Assembly (NCBI GenBank): GCA_022538095.1
Contig: JAKYXN010000007.1
Coordinates: forward strand, 1 to 64,000
Reading direction: 5' to 3'
Length of the DNA: 64,000 bases
Origin: Puniceicoccaceae bacterium K14
GTDB lineage: Bacteria > Verrucomicrobiota > Verrucomicrobiia > Opitutales > Opitutaceae
Part shown: one piece after another, positions 27,301 to 35,498 of the stretch
How the letters are laid out: each line of letters starts with the position of its first letter
Position numbering within the stretch: the first letter of the stretch is position 1
Notes under the pieces: generated by a model
Databases searched by the model: none
What the model was told of the DNA's origin: nothing
The model's input: the letters and a program-made list of their open reading frames with translations, nothing else
Program-made: the position numbers and the translations under genes

Positions 27301-28847
27301 ACCCGCTTGAGTGGGATATTAGAGCCTACTTAACTCTCAACGGAGCCATGCATGATGCCGCCGTCGCCGCTTGGACATTGAAACGTCAATACGACTATAG
27401 TCGCCCAATTTCAATGATTCGACACATGGGCGGATACGGACAATCATCTGACCCCAACCTCCCATCGTATAACGAAAATGGACTCCCTATTGTCGATGAC
27501 CTCATTGAACTCATAACCGCTGAAAGCAGTCAACCCGGCGAGAGACACGCCCATCTTTCAGACCATGTCGACGAAATCGCTATTCGCTGCTGGGCCGGAG
27601 AACCAGAAAATAACGACACCCAATTTGGTGGAGTCGGTTGGATTCTAGCCGAAGATTGGTTCCCTTATCAAAGAAGCACCTTCGTTTCACCTGCCTTTGC
27701 CGCTTATGTATCCGGGCACAGCACCTTCAGTCGAGCAGGTGCAGAAGTACTCACCCTTCTCACTGGAACTCCATTCTTCCCTGGCGGCATTGGCGAATAC
27801 CATTTTGTTAAAAACGATTTCCTCGAATTCGAAGCAGGTCCAAGCGAGGATGTTGTTCTGCAATGGGCGACCTACTACGATGCAGCCGACGAAGCTGGGG
27901 AATCTCGCCTTTACGGCGGTATCCACGTTCCCGCAGACGACTTCATCGGGCGCCAAATCGGAGCTCGAGTCGGCCTCGAAGCATTCCTAAAAGTCCAACG
28001 GATGGTAAGCAGTCAAGGGCCTGAAAGGGGCCTCCTCAACCTTTCTTCCCGAAGCAAACTGGGAACAGGCGAAAATGTTACCATAACCGGTTTCGTCATG
28101 GATGGCACAGACAAGGAAAGCATTCTTATTCGCAGTATTGGGCCCGGGCTTGCTGATCAAAACATCACCAACTACGCGGAAAACCCTCGATTTGATCTCT
28201 ACCGTTTCAACGACTCAGACACAGGTAGCACACTCGTGATAGGAAACGACAATTGGGAAGAATGCCTCGATCCAGACGCAGTGGAAGACGCCTCCAACGA
28301 ACGCGGAGCTTTCGCTTTGAAACCATTCTCCCAAGACGCCGCTGAACTCACATCCCTCAACTCAGGAGTCTACACTGCGATTACTTCCAACAATTCGACT
28401 TCTGGCGAGATCGCCCTCACGGAAATCTACGGTGAGAACCTCCTAAACATCTCAACTCGCGCTCAAGTAAACTCTGAAAGCGAAGGCTCACTCATTGCCG
28501 GATTTTATCTAGAGAGCTCCGAACCTACAACACTACTCATCCGTGGAATCGGCCCCGCCCTCGCCCAAGAAGATGTATCCAACTTTCTAGAAGATCCTAT
28601 AATATACGTTTATCGAATGTCTTCCGACAGCGCACCAGAGCTCGTTGCCTACAACGACAATTGGCAAGAGTCCGACACCGCCTCCTTATCGCAAGTTGCA
28701 GCCGACTACATCGGAGCCACCCCTTTAAACAAAGATTCTAAGGACGCCGCCCTGTTGCTTCAACTCCCGCAAGGACTCTACACCGTCATCGTACAAAACG
28801 TATCAGGGCAAGGCGTCTCCTTGGCTGAAGTGTATCACGTCGAATAA
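24390..28847 (+). CDS. Secreted FG-GAP/UnbV/Ig/vanadium-haloperoxidase multidomain protein
   Basis: A 1485-residue protein with a signal peptide (about 1-27, ending SLLAEF). Residues ~45-440 contain FG-GAP/VCBS repeats, each with a calcium-loop-like D-x-D-x-D-G-x-x-D (VNGDGYTD, LDNDGDQD, YDLDGYLD). Residues ~458-530 are an ASPIC/UnbV domain (REPYLHFGLGTA, then ITWPSGIVQ), and ~535-620 an Ig-like domain. Residues ~620-1200 are a vanadium-dependent haloperoxidase. All vanadate contacts are present: Lys998 and Arg1005 in K-x6-RP, Ser1108-Gly-His1110 in VSGHS, and Arg1173 with His1179 in SRLYGGIHVPADD. Their spacing equals that of fungal chloroperoxidase. Two C-terminal repeats (LLNLSSRSKLG... 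and LLNISTRAQVN..., each with LIR-IGP-L) resemble the Verrucomicrobia secretion-linked domain. ATG 24390 is chosen because it gives the signal peptide. Halogenating or antimicrobial activity outside the cell is inferred. Confidence 0.92.
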   Translation: MSRTVSRFTAYTLIGSSLLAPTSLLAEFSNIIAKSGLDHIQAESKSSKHGGAAAADVNGDGYTDILVARDDMHPLLFINQGNGTFRDETSSRGLDTIQNIAGFGVGDLDNDGDQDIFISPRLGFRFYLFINDGSGVFAEEAEARGAAIKTTIEPHRGFSVGLVDYDLDGYLDIYASEWGVPSNDDNAKHSVLLRNLGEEESAHFENVTEQAGLTQPTSRNQHFVFSSGWGDFDDDGWPDLVLVSDFGTSLMYWNNGDGTFQETTEASKIGLDENGMGVAIVDYDRDGKLDIFVSSIYDRFSNDRNGTHTGNKLYKNLGDRTFTQTANGAGLSRSGWGWGASFFEYENDGNPDLVVTNGSIVSAGTNPNTTPYVDAVDDPTTLFLNLSNGTFADKTIAAGITDRELGKAIVVFDHEKDGDEDLFITNSGGHPILYQNDASTNGNNYLRLSFEGTVSNRDGYGCIVKLTTSNSIQTNLYNPTNAYIGQREPYLHFGLGTATTADVIEITWPSGIVQTLTNIPSNQVLDIVEPFVEQFAPTITTEPIGRTYEVGEKLELHAEASGHPTPVVVWEKDGIPIEGATETNFRIKKITPYDAGTYRAKFINPKGITYSNEAIVSIDLDISKFSIARIWNDFLLDAIRKDFPDPTIHSRNLYHTSAAMWDAFWACESGAWPIVEPAFTQENLTLPGSEEERQAFQEKAISHAAYSVLVHRYQNSPGKESSLYNFAWLMEYLGYDSTNLETTGNSAEAVGNRIAESIIQIALSDGSNEANNYADTSGYEAANDPMILELSGTDMEDLNRWQPLAFEYLVLQNGIHIGKSIQTFLGVNWREVDTFAISKDASNSIAIDPGPPPQFMGETHQEFVDAVVEVVRYSAMLDPNDGEYIDISPSTHLNNTLGENDGTGRAINPITQEPYPENRVKRADYGRILAEFWADGPASETPPGHWNTLLNQVSEHPQFERRFAGQGDQINPLEWDIRAYLTLNGAMHDAAVAAWTLKRQYDYSRPISMIRHMGGYGQSSDPNLPSYNENGLPIVDDLIELITAESSQPGERHAHLSDHVDEIAIRCWAGEPENNDTQFGGVGWILAEDWFPYQRSTFVSPAFAAYVSGHSTFSRAGAEVLTLLTGTPFFPGGIGEYHFVKNDFLEFEAGPSEDVVLQWATYYDAADEAGESRLYGGIHVPADDFIGRQIGARVGLEAFLKVQRMVSSQGPERGLLNLSSRSKLGTGENVTITGFVMDGTDKESILIRSIGPGLADQNITNYAENPRFDLYRFNDSDTGSTLVIGNDNWEECLDPDAVEDASNERGAFALKPFSQDAAELTSLNSGVYTAITSNNSTSGEIALTEIYGENLLNISTRAQVNSESEGSLIAGFYLESSEPTTLLIRGIGPALAQEDVSNFLEDPIIYVYRMSSDSAPELVAYNDNWQESDTASLSQVAADYIGATPLNKDSKDAALLLQLPQGLYTVIVQNVSGQGVSLAEVYHVE

Positions 28848-28862
28848 AGGAAAGGTTTCTCG

Positions 28863-29519
28863 CTATTCCTCAACCAGCTTCCCTGTCACCACAATATCGT
28901 CAAACCAACCACGATCGTCGAAGCAGCCAAACCCAATCACTCCCCCCTCATAAGCAGTATCACACGCTACCATGAACGGAGTATCCATATCGCCAACATA
29001 AATCGAAATTGCACCCGTACTCAAGTGAGTTAGCTTAATATCGTTCCACCCTTCTCTCAAGCGCACTTCAGGAAGAGCTGGCTCTTGAATCATAAAACGC
29101 TCTTCCCCTGCCACTTTCATAATCACGTTGTGAAATCTGCCATTGCTTTCAGCGCATATATGCACGTAGTAAAAATGAAGGTCATCTTGATAACCAAAAA
29201 TCAAAGTTATATCTCGACCAGTTTTTGAGATATCTTCTCTCGACTGAGCTCGGATTATAAACTCATAATCCTTCCATACCTTGTCCTCTAAAATTGCATA
29301 CTCTCGGGGACGCCGCACCGGGGGCCGATGTTTTCCTGGGGTTTTCAACGAAGCAATACCAGAAACTCCACCATCCTCGGTTACCCAATTCTCAGGATTC
29401 AAGGGCACAAAAAGCCCTAACCCTTCAGAAAAATCGAATTCAAAGATATCTTCCTCCCCACGAAGCGTGGCGAACGCTACCGCAAAAGACAAAACAGCAC
29501 AACAAAACGAAAGATGCAT
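28863..29519 (-). CDS. Secreted concanavalin-like/DUF1080-like protein
   Basis: A 218-residue protein with a signal peptide (MHLSFCCAVLSFAVAFATL). The rest has the beta-sandwich pattern of LamG/concanavalin and DUF1080 (3-keto-disaccharide hydrolase) proteins: NPENWVTEDGGVSGI, then a basic HRPPVRRPREYAIL stretch, KDYEFIIRAQSRE, FGYQDDLHFYYVHI, EGWNDIKLTHLSTGAISIYV, and GVIGFGCFDDRGWFDDIVV. The closing G-IGFG-----FDDI-V is typical. Binding or hydrolysis of a glycan is possible, but no catalytic residue can be named. It converges on the haloperoxidase gene with only 15 bp between the stops. Confidence 0.75.
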   Translation of the reverse strand: MHLSFCCAVLSFAVAFATLRGEEDIFEFDFSEGLGLFVPLNPENWVTEDGGVSGIASLKTPGKHRPPVRRPREYAILEDKVWKDYEFIIRAQSREDISKTGRDITLIFGYQDDLHFYYVHICAESNGRFHNVIMKVAGEERFMIQEPALPEVRLREGWNDIKLTHLSTGAISIYVGDMDTPFMVACDTAYEGGVIGFGCFDDRGWFDDIVVTGKLVEE

Positions 29520-29664
29520 AATCGCAAAGAATCAGAAAAGCTAACAAATCTCAAGACTAGAAAAATTCCTTTCCGCTAAACGCCTCAGCAAAATCCAGCA
29601 CTTCACTACAGCTCAAATGCTACTGATCCGGGAACAACTCACCCCTGTTGAAAAGCGGTCCCGC
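29520..29664. other. Short intergenic stretch between secreted protein and NAT
   Basis: No gene or clear structure seen. It must hold the promoter of the secreted protein gene to its left, on the minus strand. It also lies just downstream of the NAT gene, where no convincing hairpin-plus-T-run was found. Confidence 0.35.
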
Positions 29665-30477
29665 TTACTTATCCGCATCAAAAATCAACTCAGGGCAATT
29701 CAACCGCTCACCCGAAGGAAGAGACAAACCGAATTCAGTCTCTAGAACCTCGATAACTTCCTCATAGGATTCGAGTTCACGCACAACGACCTCCCCTGTG
29801 TAATGACGAATTGTTAATTTCGTATTGTTAAGAATAATACGTTTCCGATCGGTCGCAACTGCGGTTAGAATGGCATTCTTAAAATGGGCATCTGGGTGCG
29901 TGCATGAATACCAATTGCCTACTTCCAAGTCGATAGCTAATACCTCCGCAGCTTCAAACTGATACAGATCCTCCCAAACTTCCTTAATGAGGACTTGATG
30001 AACACAATCGCGCCCACGTTCAACCAATCTACGAGGTTCGAACCCCTCGTGCTGAACTTTCCCAATATCGAATGCCAATGGTTCGATCAATCCGAGTCCC
30101 CCATAGCCAACATCCGCTAAGAAGGTTTGCCCATCTACCTCTACTTTTAAAATCATATGGGTCAAAGGAGTGAACTCATCGCTCGCAGCCTGCCAACGAA
30201 CACGCGAAATCATTGGTACTACCTTAAAACCAATTTCTTCCAATACCCACCTAAATAGATGGTTATGTTCAAAACAGTATCCACCGCGCCTCTCATCCAA
30301 AATCTTTGAAATAATCCCGTCCCGACTAATAGAAATCGCCTTGCCCAACAACACATCCAAATTTTCAAACGGGATTGTAGCCACATGTCGACTATGCAAC
30401 GCAAACAAAGTTGAAACATTAGGGGAAACTTCTCCCTCAAAACCAACCCTATTTAAGTATTTATCAACTAAGTACAT
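29665..30477 (-). CDS. nat: Arylamine N-acetyltransferase
   Basis: A 270-residue NAT that transfers acetyl from acetyl-CoA to arylamines, hydrazines or related small amines. The catalytic triad is visible: Cys in RRGGYCFEHN (near residue 68), His in LTHMILKV and Asp in FLADVGYGG. The N-terminal IPFENLDVLLGK is the usual helical-bundle signature. Length is normal. It is the last gene of a likely three-gene minus-strand unit, following the DMT transporter gene by 12 bp, with a Crp-type regulator in front. The combination suggests a detoxification or export unit for an aromatic amine, which is inference. Confidence 0.93.
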   Translation of the reverse strand: MYLVDKYLNRVGFEGEVSPNVSTLFALHSRHVATIPFENLDVLLGKAISISRDGIISKILDERRGGYCFEHNHLFRWVLEEIGFKVVPMISRVRWQAASDEFTPLTHMILKVEVDGQTFLADVGYGGLGLIEPLAFDIGKVQHEGFEPRRLVERGRDCVHQVLIKEVWEDLYQFEAAEVLAIDLEVGNWYSCTHPDAHFKNAILTAVATDRKRIILNNTKLTIRHYTGEVVVRELESYEEVIEVLETEFGLSLPSGERLNCPELIFDADK

Positions 30478-30489
30478 ATATATTTCTTA

Positions 30490-30954
30490 TTAATCTCCGT
30501 TACTAAATGTAAACAACACAACCCCTGCTCCTACAAGAGTCAAGGCCAGCAAGCGTTGCCCCGATAAAGAATTTTCAGGCAAAGCAAACAAACCCAAATG
30601 TCCTACGATTGCCGAAGTAAGCAACTGCCCCATCAACAACAACAGCATTGTTCTCGCGACCCCAATCTGTGGCATAATCCAATAGACACAACTCAACGCG
30701 CACGCGCTAAGAATTCCGCCCACTATCCACAAGTGCCTTGGCGTTTCCCTAATTAGTTCCCAAGCAGGCAAACGATCGCGAGATACCATCAAAAAACTCA
30801 TCAACACTAAAAACCCGATTAAAAACACACTCGCACTTGATAGAACCGGACTCCCTATGCGGCGACTTAACTGAGCGCTCAAAGAACTTTGTAAAGCTAT
30901 CGCCGAACCTGAAATCACACATAGCATGGGAATTAAAACCGATTTTAGATGCAT
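30490..30954 (-). CDS. DMT-superfamily transporter of the DUF606/YdcZ type
   Basis: A 154-residue membrane protein with about five transmembrane helices, half the size of EamA exporters, matching the DUF606 group. The N-terminal AIALQSSLSAQLSRRIGSPV segment, the W-VGGILSA helix and the GQLLTSAIVGHLG segment with LALTLVGAGVVLF near the end are typical. Members are thought to be small exporters that pair as homo- or heterodimers. Sits between the Crp-type regulator and NAT genes. Confidence 0.85.
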   Translation of the reverse strand: MHLKSVLIPMLCVISGSAIALQSSLSAQLSRRIGSPVLSSASVFLIGFLVLMSFLMVSRDRLPAWELIRETPRHLWIVGGILSACALSCVYWIMPQIGVARTMLLLLMGQLLTSAIVGHLGLFALPENSLSGQRLLALTLVGAGVVLFTFSNGD

Positions 30955-31037
30955 GTGCCAATTCTAGCGCAAACCGAGGCTCACGAAATCAACATATGTT
31001 GAGGTATCGATTTATTTCTAAAACTCTATCCACAAAT

Positions 31038-31646
31038 TTAACCCAAATTACGAATACGACTTAATTGAGTCGGAGTGATTCCCAACCACGATGCGATATG
31101 TTGCAATGACACTCGCCCCACAAGCTCTGGGTTTTCGCTTACAAAACGCTCATACCGAGCTCCTGCATCATCCAAGGCAAAAGCGACCTGCAGTGATTCC
31201 TTTTTCAATATCCAATTCTTCTCCAAATACTGGATATGATACCACTTAAGATCATCTAGGTTCTTCAACAATACCCGATAACGATCATGTTCGATGGCGA
31301 TTACAAGCGAGTCTTCCAAAGCTTCCAAGGCAAAGGTCGATGGTTCACCTGTTATCGCTGCTTTGATCGAACCAGGGAAAGTGTTTTCTGGAAAAAACAT
31401 TTTTGTATACTCTTTGCCATCCAACGAAACCGTGTACGCTCGCAAGAGCCCTTTACAAACAAAGAAAAAGTGCTTTGTGCCCTGTCCAATTGAAACCAAA
31501 CATTCCTTGCGTTTTACAGAGCGAAGGTGGCACGCATCAACTATTTGCTCCCAAGTCGACTCAGACAGCGCAGCATACGCCTCCATTGCGTCGCGCAGCA
31601 AAAACGCCTTAGGGTCATTTTTGGAGAATATTCTAGTTTCATCCAT
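31038..31646 (-). CDS. Crp/Fnr-family transcriptional regulator
   Basis: A 202-residue protein with an N-terminal cyclic-nucleotide-binding-like domain (KRKECLVSIGQGTKHFFFVCKG, then GKEYTKMFFPENTF) and a C-terminal region ending VSLQHIASWLGITPTQLSRI, which is the recognition part of the winged helix. The cAMP-binding Arg/Glu set is not obvious, so the ligand is unknown. ATG 31646 is preferred over an upstream TTG. First gene of the unit with the DMT transporter (83 bp) and NAT, which it probably regulates. Confidence 0.88.
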   Translation of the reverse strand: MDETRIFSKNDPKAFLLRDAMEAYAALSESTWEQIVDACHLRSVKRKECLVSIGQGTKHFFFVCKGLLRAYTVSLDGKEYTKMFFPENTFPGSIKAAITGEPSTFALEALEDSLVIAIEHDRYRVLLKNLDDLKWYHIQYLEKNWILKKESLQVAFALDDAGARYERFVSENPELVGRVSLQHIASWLGITPTQLSRIRNLG

Positions 31647-31865
31647 GCTTCCTACAAATACCCTATCAATCAATTCTCAGTTCAAGACTACAAAACACTT
31701 TCGAATTAACGCCGAGAGCAACCAAAAAAACAATAACCCCTTCACCAATAGACTTAAGCCAAACATAGTTCTACATCTGCCGATCTTCTACATGTAAACT
31801 GCCAGACGAATCCTGCAAATTTCGCTTTCCACAGGCTGCAATAATCCTAACCTCCCGCTTCAAAC

Positions 31866-33590
31866 ATGTTCAATTCGATAACCAAAGCTCCCAGCGACCC
31901 CTCATTGTCCCCAAAAGAAACATCCCAACGTTCCTACCACACTTACATTATTGTCCTCGTTACCTTCCTCATGGGTGGATGCGGAATGGCCTATGAATAC
32001 ACTCTTAGTAAAATTGCCTCGGACATTCTCGGAAACTCCGTCCAACAGTGGGCAATAGTCATCGCCGTAATGCTCTCGTGCATGGGTTTCGGAGCAGAAA
32101 TCCAGCGGCATATTTCCGATAAGCGACTTGTCGACGCGCTCGTCTATTCGCAAATCCTCCTCGCCTTGCTCGGCGGTTATGGCTCTCTCCTCATGCTCCA
32201 TATATTCAGCGCGCTCCCCTCCCACTTCGTACTCATCCAATACATACTGGTCAGTAGCATAGGAACATTAATCGGATTCGAGATTCCACTTCTGACACGG
32301 ATAAACGAGCAATTCTCGGCCGATGTTAAAAACAACTTAGCTCGTATCCTAAAAATGGATTACCTCGGAGCGCTCATTGGGGCGCTGCTTTGGGTCTTCT
32401 TACTTTTTCGATATTTTTCCATGGTAGAGACCGGACTCATTCTTGCCCTAACTACCCTAGCATCTGCCCTTCTTCTACTCTTTGCTTTCCGTTCCCAGAC
32501 AAAGCAACTCACCCGTCTGTACTCAGGTATCGCAATCGCAACGGGCGTTATCTGCTTAGGCTTTCTTTTCAGCAAACAATGGACGCTCACTGCCGAGCAA
32601 AGGCTCTATCGCGACAAAATAGTCTTTCAAGAAACCTCCAAATATCAGCACATCGTAATAACCGAGAGCCACGCAGGCGTCCTTTCTTGTTTCATCAACG
32701 GGCACCTTCAATTCAATAGCCACGACGAGCACATCTATCACGAGAACCTCGTTCACCCAGCCATGCATATCGCCCCTAGGCGAGACTCGGTGCTCATCCT
32801 CGGAGGAGGTGACGGTCTCGCCCTACGCGAAGTTCTCAAATACGAGGACGTCAACGAAGTCACTCTAGTCGATCTCGATCCCGCCATGACAGATTTGGCT
32901 AAGAACAATCCTCTGTTCCAACGCCTCAATCAAAATAGCTTATCATCTACCAAGACTACAATAACCCCCAATGCAGCTCTCGTTGAGACAGGAAACGCGA
33001 CTCTGAACGTATCGAAAGCTACCGACTTCGCTGGAGATCAATCCGACACCATCGCCACGATATCTGTCTTCAATCTAGATGCCGCCGCTTTTGTTGCTCA
33101 GGCTCCCGGCAAGTATGATGTCATCATCATAGATTTTCCCGATCCCAACTCAGTCGAACTCGCAAAACTCTACAGCCAACACTTCTACGGTTTCGTTCGG
33201 CAAAAGCTTTCCGCTCACGGAATATTCGTTCAGCAATCAACCTCACCCTACCATGCAAAAGAGGCCTACCTCTGCATTGGCCGTACCATCCAAAGCGCAG
33301 GGCTAAACGCCCTTCCCTATCACGACAATGTTCCGTCATTCGGAGAATGGGGTTGGTGGATTGGCTGCCGAGACGACGCCAAATCGCAAGCGAAATTGAA
33401 AGACTCTCTCTTGCAAATCGACTCCTTGACTCCACCGACTCGCTACCTTACACCCAATCTCATCCACTCCTCCCTTCACTTTGGGAAAGACCAACTCATG
33501 ACAGATCAACAAGACGTAAATACGATCACCAATCCATGCATTTACACCCACTACCTCGAAGCATGGAAAAACACAAAAGGCATTCTCTAA
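31866..33590 (+). CDS. Membrane-fused spermidine synthase-like protein
   Basis: A 574-residue fusion. Residues ~25-240 form about seven transmembrane helices; ~250-560 are a polyamine aminopropyltransferase-like Rossmann domain. The domain has the substrate-binding YHENLVHPAM (291-300), the nucleotide site LILGGGDGLALREVL (near 310-324), VTLVDLDPAM, and the catalytic-loop IIDFPDPNS followed by KLYSQHFY. Compared with SpeE there is an insertion of roughly 45 residues between the NPLFQRLN segment and the LDAAAFV strand. Similar membrane-bound SpeE homologues occur in PspA-linked gene clusters. It opens the same-strand block that contains lipoprotein, DUF350, channel, PspA and SpeD genes, so membrane-associated aminopropylation is the likely role. 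Confidence 0.9.
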   Translation: MFNSITKAPSDPSLSPKETSQRSYHTYIIVLVTFLMGGCGMAYEYTLSKIASDILGNSVQQWAIVIAVMLSCMGFGAEIQRHISDKRLVDALVYSQILLALLGGYGSLLMLHIFSALPSHFVLIQYILVSSIGTLIGFEIPLLTRINEQFSADVKNNLARILKMDYLGALIGALLWVFLLFRYFSMVETGLILALTTLASALLLLFAFRSQTKQLTRLYSGIAIATGVICLGFLFSKQWTLTAEQRLYRDKIVFQETSKYQHIVITESHAGVLSCFINGHLQFNSHDEHIYHENLVHPAMHIAPRRDSVLILGGGDGLALREVLKYEDVNEVTLVDLDPAMTDLAKNNPLFQRLNQNSLSSTKTTITPNAALVETGNATLNVSKATDFAGDQSDTIATISVFNLDAAAFVAQAPGKYDVIIIDFPDPNSVELAKLYSQHFYGFVRQKLSAHGIFVQQSTSPYHAKEAYLCIGRTIQSAGLNALPYHDNVPSFGEWGWWIGCRDDAKSQAKLKDSLLQIDSLTPPTRYLTPNLIHSSLHFGKDQLMTDQQDVNTITNPCIYTHYLEAWKNTKGIL

Positions 33591-33650
33591 TTACACGTCA
33601 CTTCTTCTGTTAAATCTTTTATCATTTAAAGTAAACCTCAGGAAACCAAA

Positions 33651-34535
33651 ATGAATAAGACTATACTTCAAATAGGCCTTGGCCTATTCGCTTTCCTTTT
33701 CGTGATTTCGAGCTGCAGCAATTGCAGTCGGAAAAGCACGAACTCGTATGGCAACAACTACAACGTTTCCATCCAACAAACAATTACTCAAGATGCTGCA
33801 TCGGGCCTCGACTTAAAAGCCGTCGGCGAGCTCGTCAAAAAAGTCAAAACCGGTGAAGAATTCGAACGCTCTTTGAATGACCCCTCCACCGGCATAAACA
33901 ATCTAGATCTCGATGAAAACAATCAAGTCGACTACATAAACGTAACCGAATACGGTTCGACTGACATTCGCGGCTTCTCACTCACAGTAGACCTTGCTGC
34001 CGGCGAGACCCAAGAAGTCGCCACCATCGAAATTGAAAAAACCGCCAACGGAGCAAATGTCCAAACCCATGGCAATCGCCACCTCTACGGAAACAATTAC
34101 TACTACCGCAGCCAAACCTCGCTTACTGACGTTCTACTGATTTCCTGGCTGTTCAGCTCCAACCGCCCCTTCTACAGCTCGCCATACGGCTACGGCAACT
34201 ATCCGAACGATTACCGCTCATACACTCCGCGCAGTTACGATAACTACCGCCGAGACATGAGCAAAACAACGAGCAGCTCAACCTACACTCCCTCGAACTC
34301 GTCCACTCTCAGCAAAGAAGTTGCCTCGCCAAACGCTACAAAAACTGCGAGTAACATAAAGGCTCCACTCAAAAGCCCAACCACCGCCCAAAAGAGCTTC
34401 CAAGCTCGTAATCCATCAAAACAAGTCAAGAGCGGCGGCTTCGGTAAAAAGACCACTAGCACTGCCAAAAGCAGTTCCTACAGTCCCACCGTGAGAAAAT
34501 CAACCACCTCAAGCTTCCGAGGCGGCGGCAAATAA
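33651..34535 (+). CDS. Lipoprotein with basic, Ser/Thr-rich C-terminal tail
   Basis: A 294-residue predicted lipoprotein: signal segment with the lipobox FVISSC, Cys22. Residues ~45-150 form a beta-rich domain with an aspartate-rich NNLDLDENNQVDYINV segment. Residues ~155-180 include a hydrophobic stretch (SLTDVLLISWLFSS). The remaining 110 residues are low complexity: Tyr-rich, then Ser/Thr/Lys, ending GGFGKK...SSFRGGGK. The GGFG plus serine-rich tail is reminiscent of E. coli YgiB/YjfM (DUF1190) lipoproteins found with DUF350 genes. Homology is not proven. A good ribosome-binding AGGA precedes the start. Confidence 0.75.
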   Translation: MNKTILQIGLGLFAFLFVISSCSNCSRKSTNSYGNNYNVSIQQTITQDAASGLDLKAVGELVKKVKTGEEFERSLNDPSTGINNLDLDENNQVDYINVTEYGSTDIRGFSLTVDLAAGETQEVATIEIEKTANGANVQTHGNRHLYGNNYYYRSQTSLTDVLLISWLFSSNRPFYSSPYGYGNYPNDYRSYTPRSYDNYRRDMSKTTSSSTYTPSNSSTLSKEVASPNATKTASNIKAPLKSPTTAQKSFQARNPSKQVKSGGFGKKTTSTAKSSSYSPTVRKSTTSSFRGGGK

Positions 34536-34560
34536 AAACTTTCAAAGGAGACTTATAAAA

Positions 34561-35469
34561 ATGAATACAGATTCTCTAAATACTCTTTTCGGAACAGAAG
34601 ACGCCCTATCACTAATCGATAGTCAATCACTCATATTTCTGGTTCTCGCTATTGCCATTCTCTGGATTGGGAAACTCGTAAACGATCTTCTCACTCCTTA
34701 CAACCTCTCCCACGAGCTCACTCAAAGAGACAACAAGGCGATCGCAGTATCTTTTTCCGGATACATTTTTGCCATCGGGATCATCGTTTGGGGCATTTTA
34801 CGCCAAGATATCATCACAGCAGAAATCGGAGACGGACGCGACCTCTTGCTTCGAGACTTAGGAGGCACCCTGCTTTGGGCATTATTCGGTATTGCTCTCC
34901 TTCAAGTCGCTCGAATCGCTAACGACAAGCTACTCCTTTCAAAATTTGACAACGCCAAAGAACTCGCCGAAGACCGAAACATCGGCACAGGAGCCGTACA
35001 GGCAGGAGCCTACATCGGTTCTGCATTCACAATCCAAGCAGCCACCTACGGTGAAAGCTCAGGTAACCTTCTATCAGACGTTGGATACACCTTGCTCTAC
35101 TTCGTCATAGGCCAAATCGCCTTCATACTTTTCGCCATAATTTACCAGAAGCTCAGTTCCTACGACCTTCATAACGAAATAGAGAAGGACAACCCGGCAG
35201 CTGGCGTAGGATTCGGCATCACACTCGCCGCGGTCGGTATGCTACTATCCAGCTACATAGTAAACTACGACTCACTCCTCGGCCTAGGCCTCTGGTTTAT
35301 CATTTGCGTGTTTCTCCTATCAGTCTGCCGGTTTGCTATCGATAAGTTCATTCTCCCAGGAGATGCCCTAGACGATGAAATCGCCAAAGATCAAAACTGG
35401 GGAGCCGCCTTGATCGAAGGAGCTTCCGCACTAGGCCTAGCCCTAATTCTAACAACACTCTTTAGTTAA
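34561..35469 (+). CDS. DUF350 (YjfL-like) double-repeat membrane protein
   Basis: A 302-residue protein with eight transmembrane helices in two similar halves. Each half repeats a DUF350 unit: a helix, a short charged turn (NLSHELTQRDNKAIAVSF; DLHNEIEKDNPAAGVGFG), then a GYIFAIGIIVWG- or TLAAVGMLLSSY-like helix. The E-x-DN-A-a turn is the DUF350 hallmark. E. coli YjfL is a single-unit member and is encoded beside a PspA-like gene. It is 25 bp downstream of the lipoprotein gene and has a strong AAAGGAG ribosome-binding site. The role is unknown; a membrane component of a stress complex is plausible from context. Confidence 0.92.
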   Translation: MNTDSLNTLFGTEDALSLIDSQSLIFLVLAIAILWIGKLVNDLLTPYNLSHELTQRDNKAIAVSFSGYIFAIGIIVWGILRQDIITAEIGDGRDLLLRDLGGTLLWALFGIALLQVARIANDKLLLSKFDNAKELAEDRNIGTGAVQAGAYIGSAFTIQAATYGESSGNLLSDVGYTLLYFVIGQIAFILFAIIYQKLSSYDLHNEIEKDNPAAGVGFGITLAAVGMLLSSYIVNYDSLLGLGLWFIICVFLLSVCRFAIDKFILPGDALDDEIAKDQNWGAALIEGASALGLALILTTLFS

Positions 35470-35470
35470 T

Positions 35471-35497
35471 TCTCACCATTCACCTTTCACTCTTCTA
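35471..35497 (+). repeat. Heptamer tandem repeat in the DUF350 downstream gap
   Basis: The gap between the DUF350 and next gene holds (T/C)TCAC every seven bases, at 35472, 35479 and 35486, with a degenerate TTCTA at 35493. The same 7-base period, with the same core, occurs 3.5 kb later before the AAA+ ATPase gene. This resembles short tandem repeats described in cyanobacteria. Confidence 0.65.
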
Positions 35498-35498
35498 A

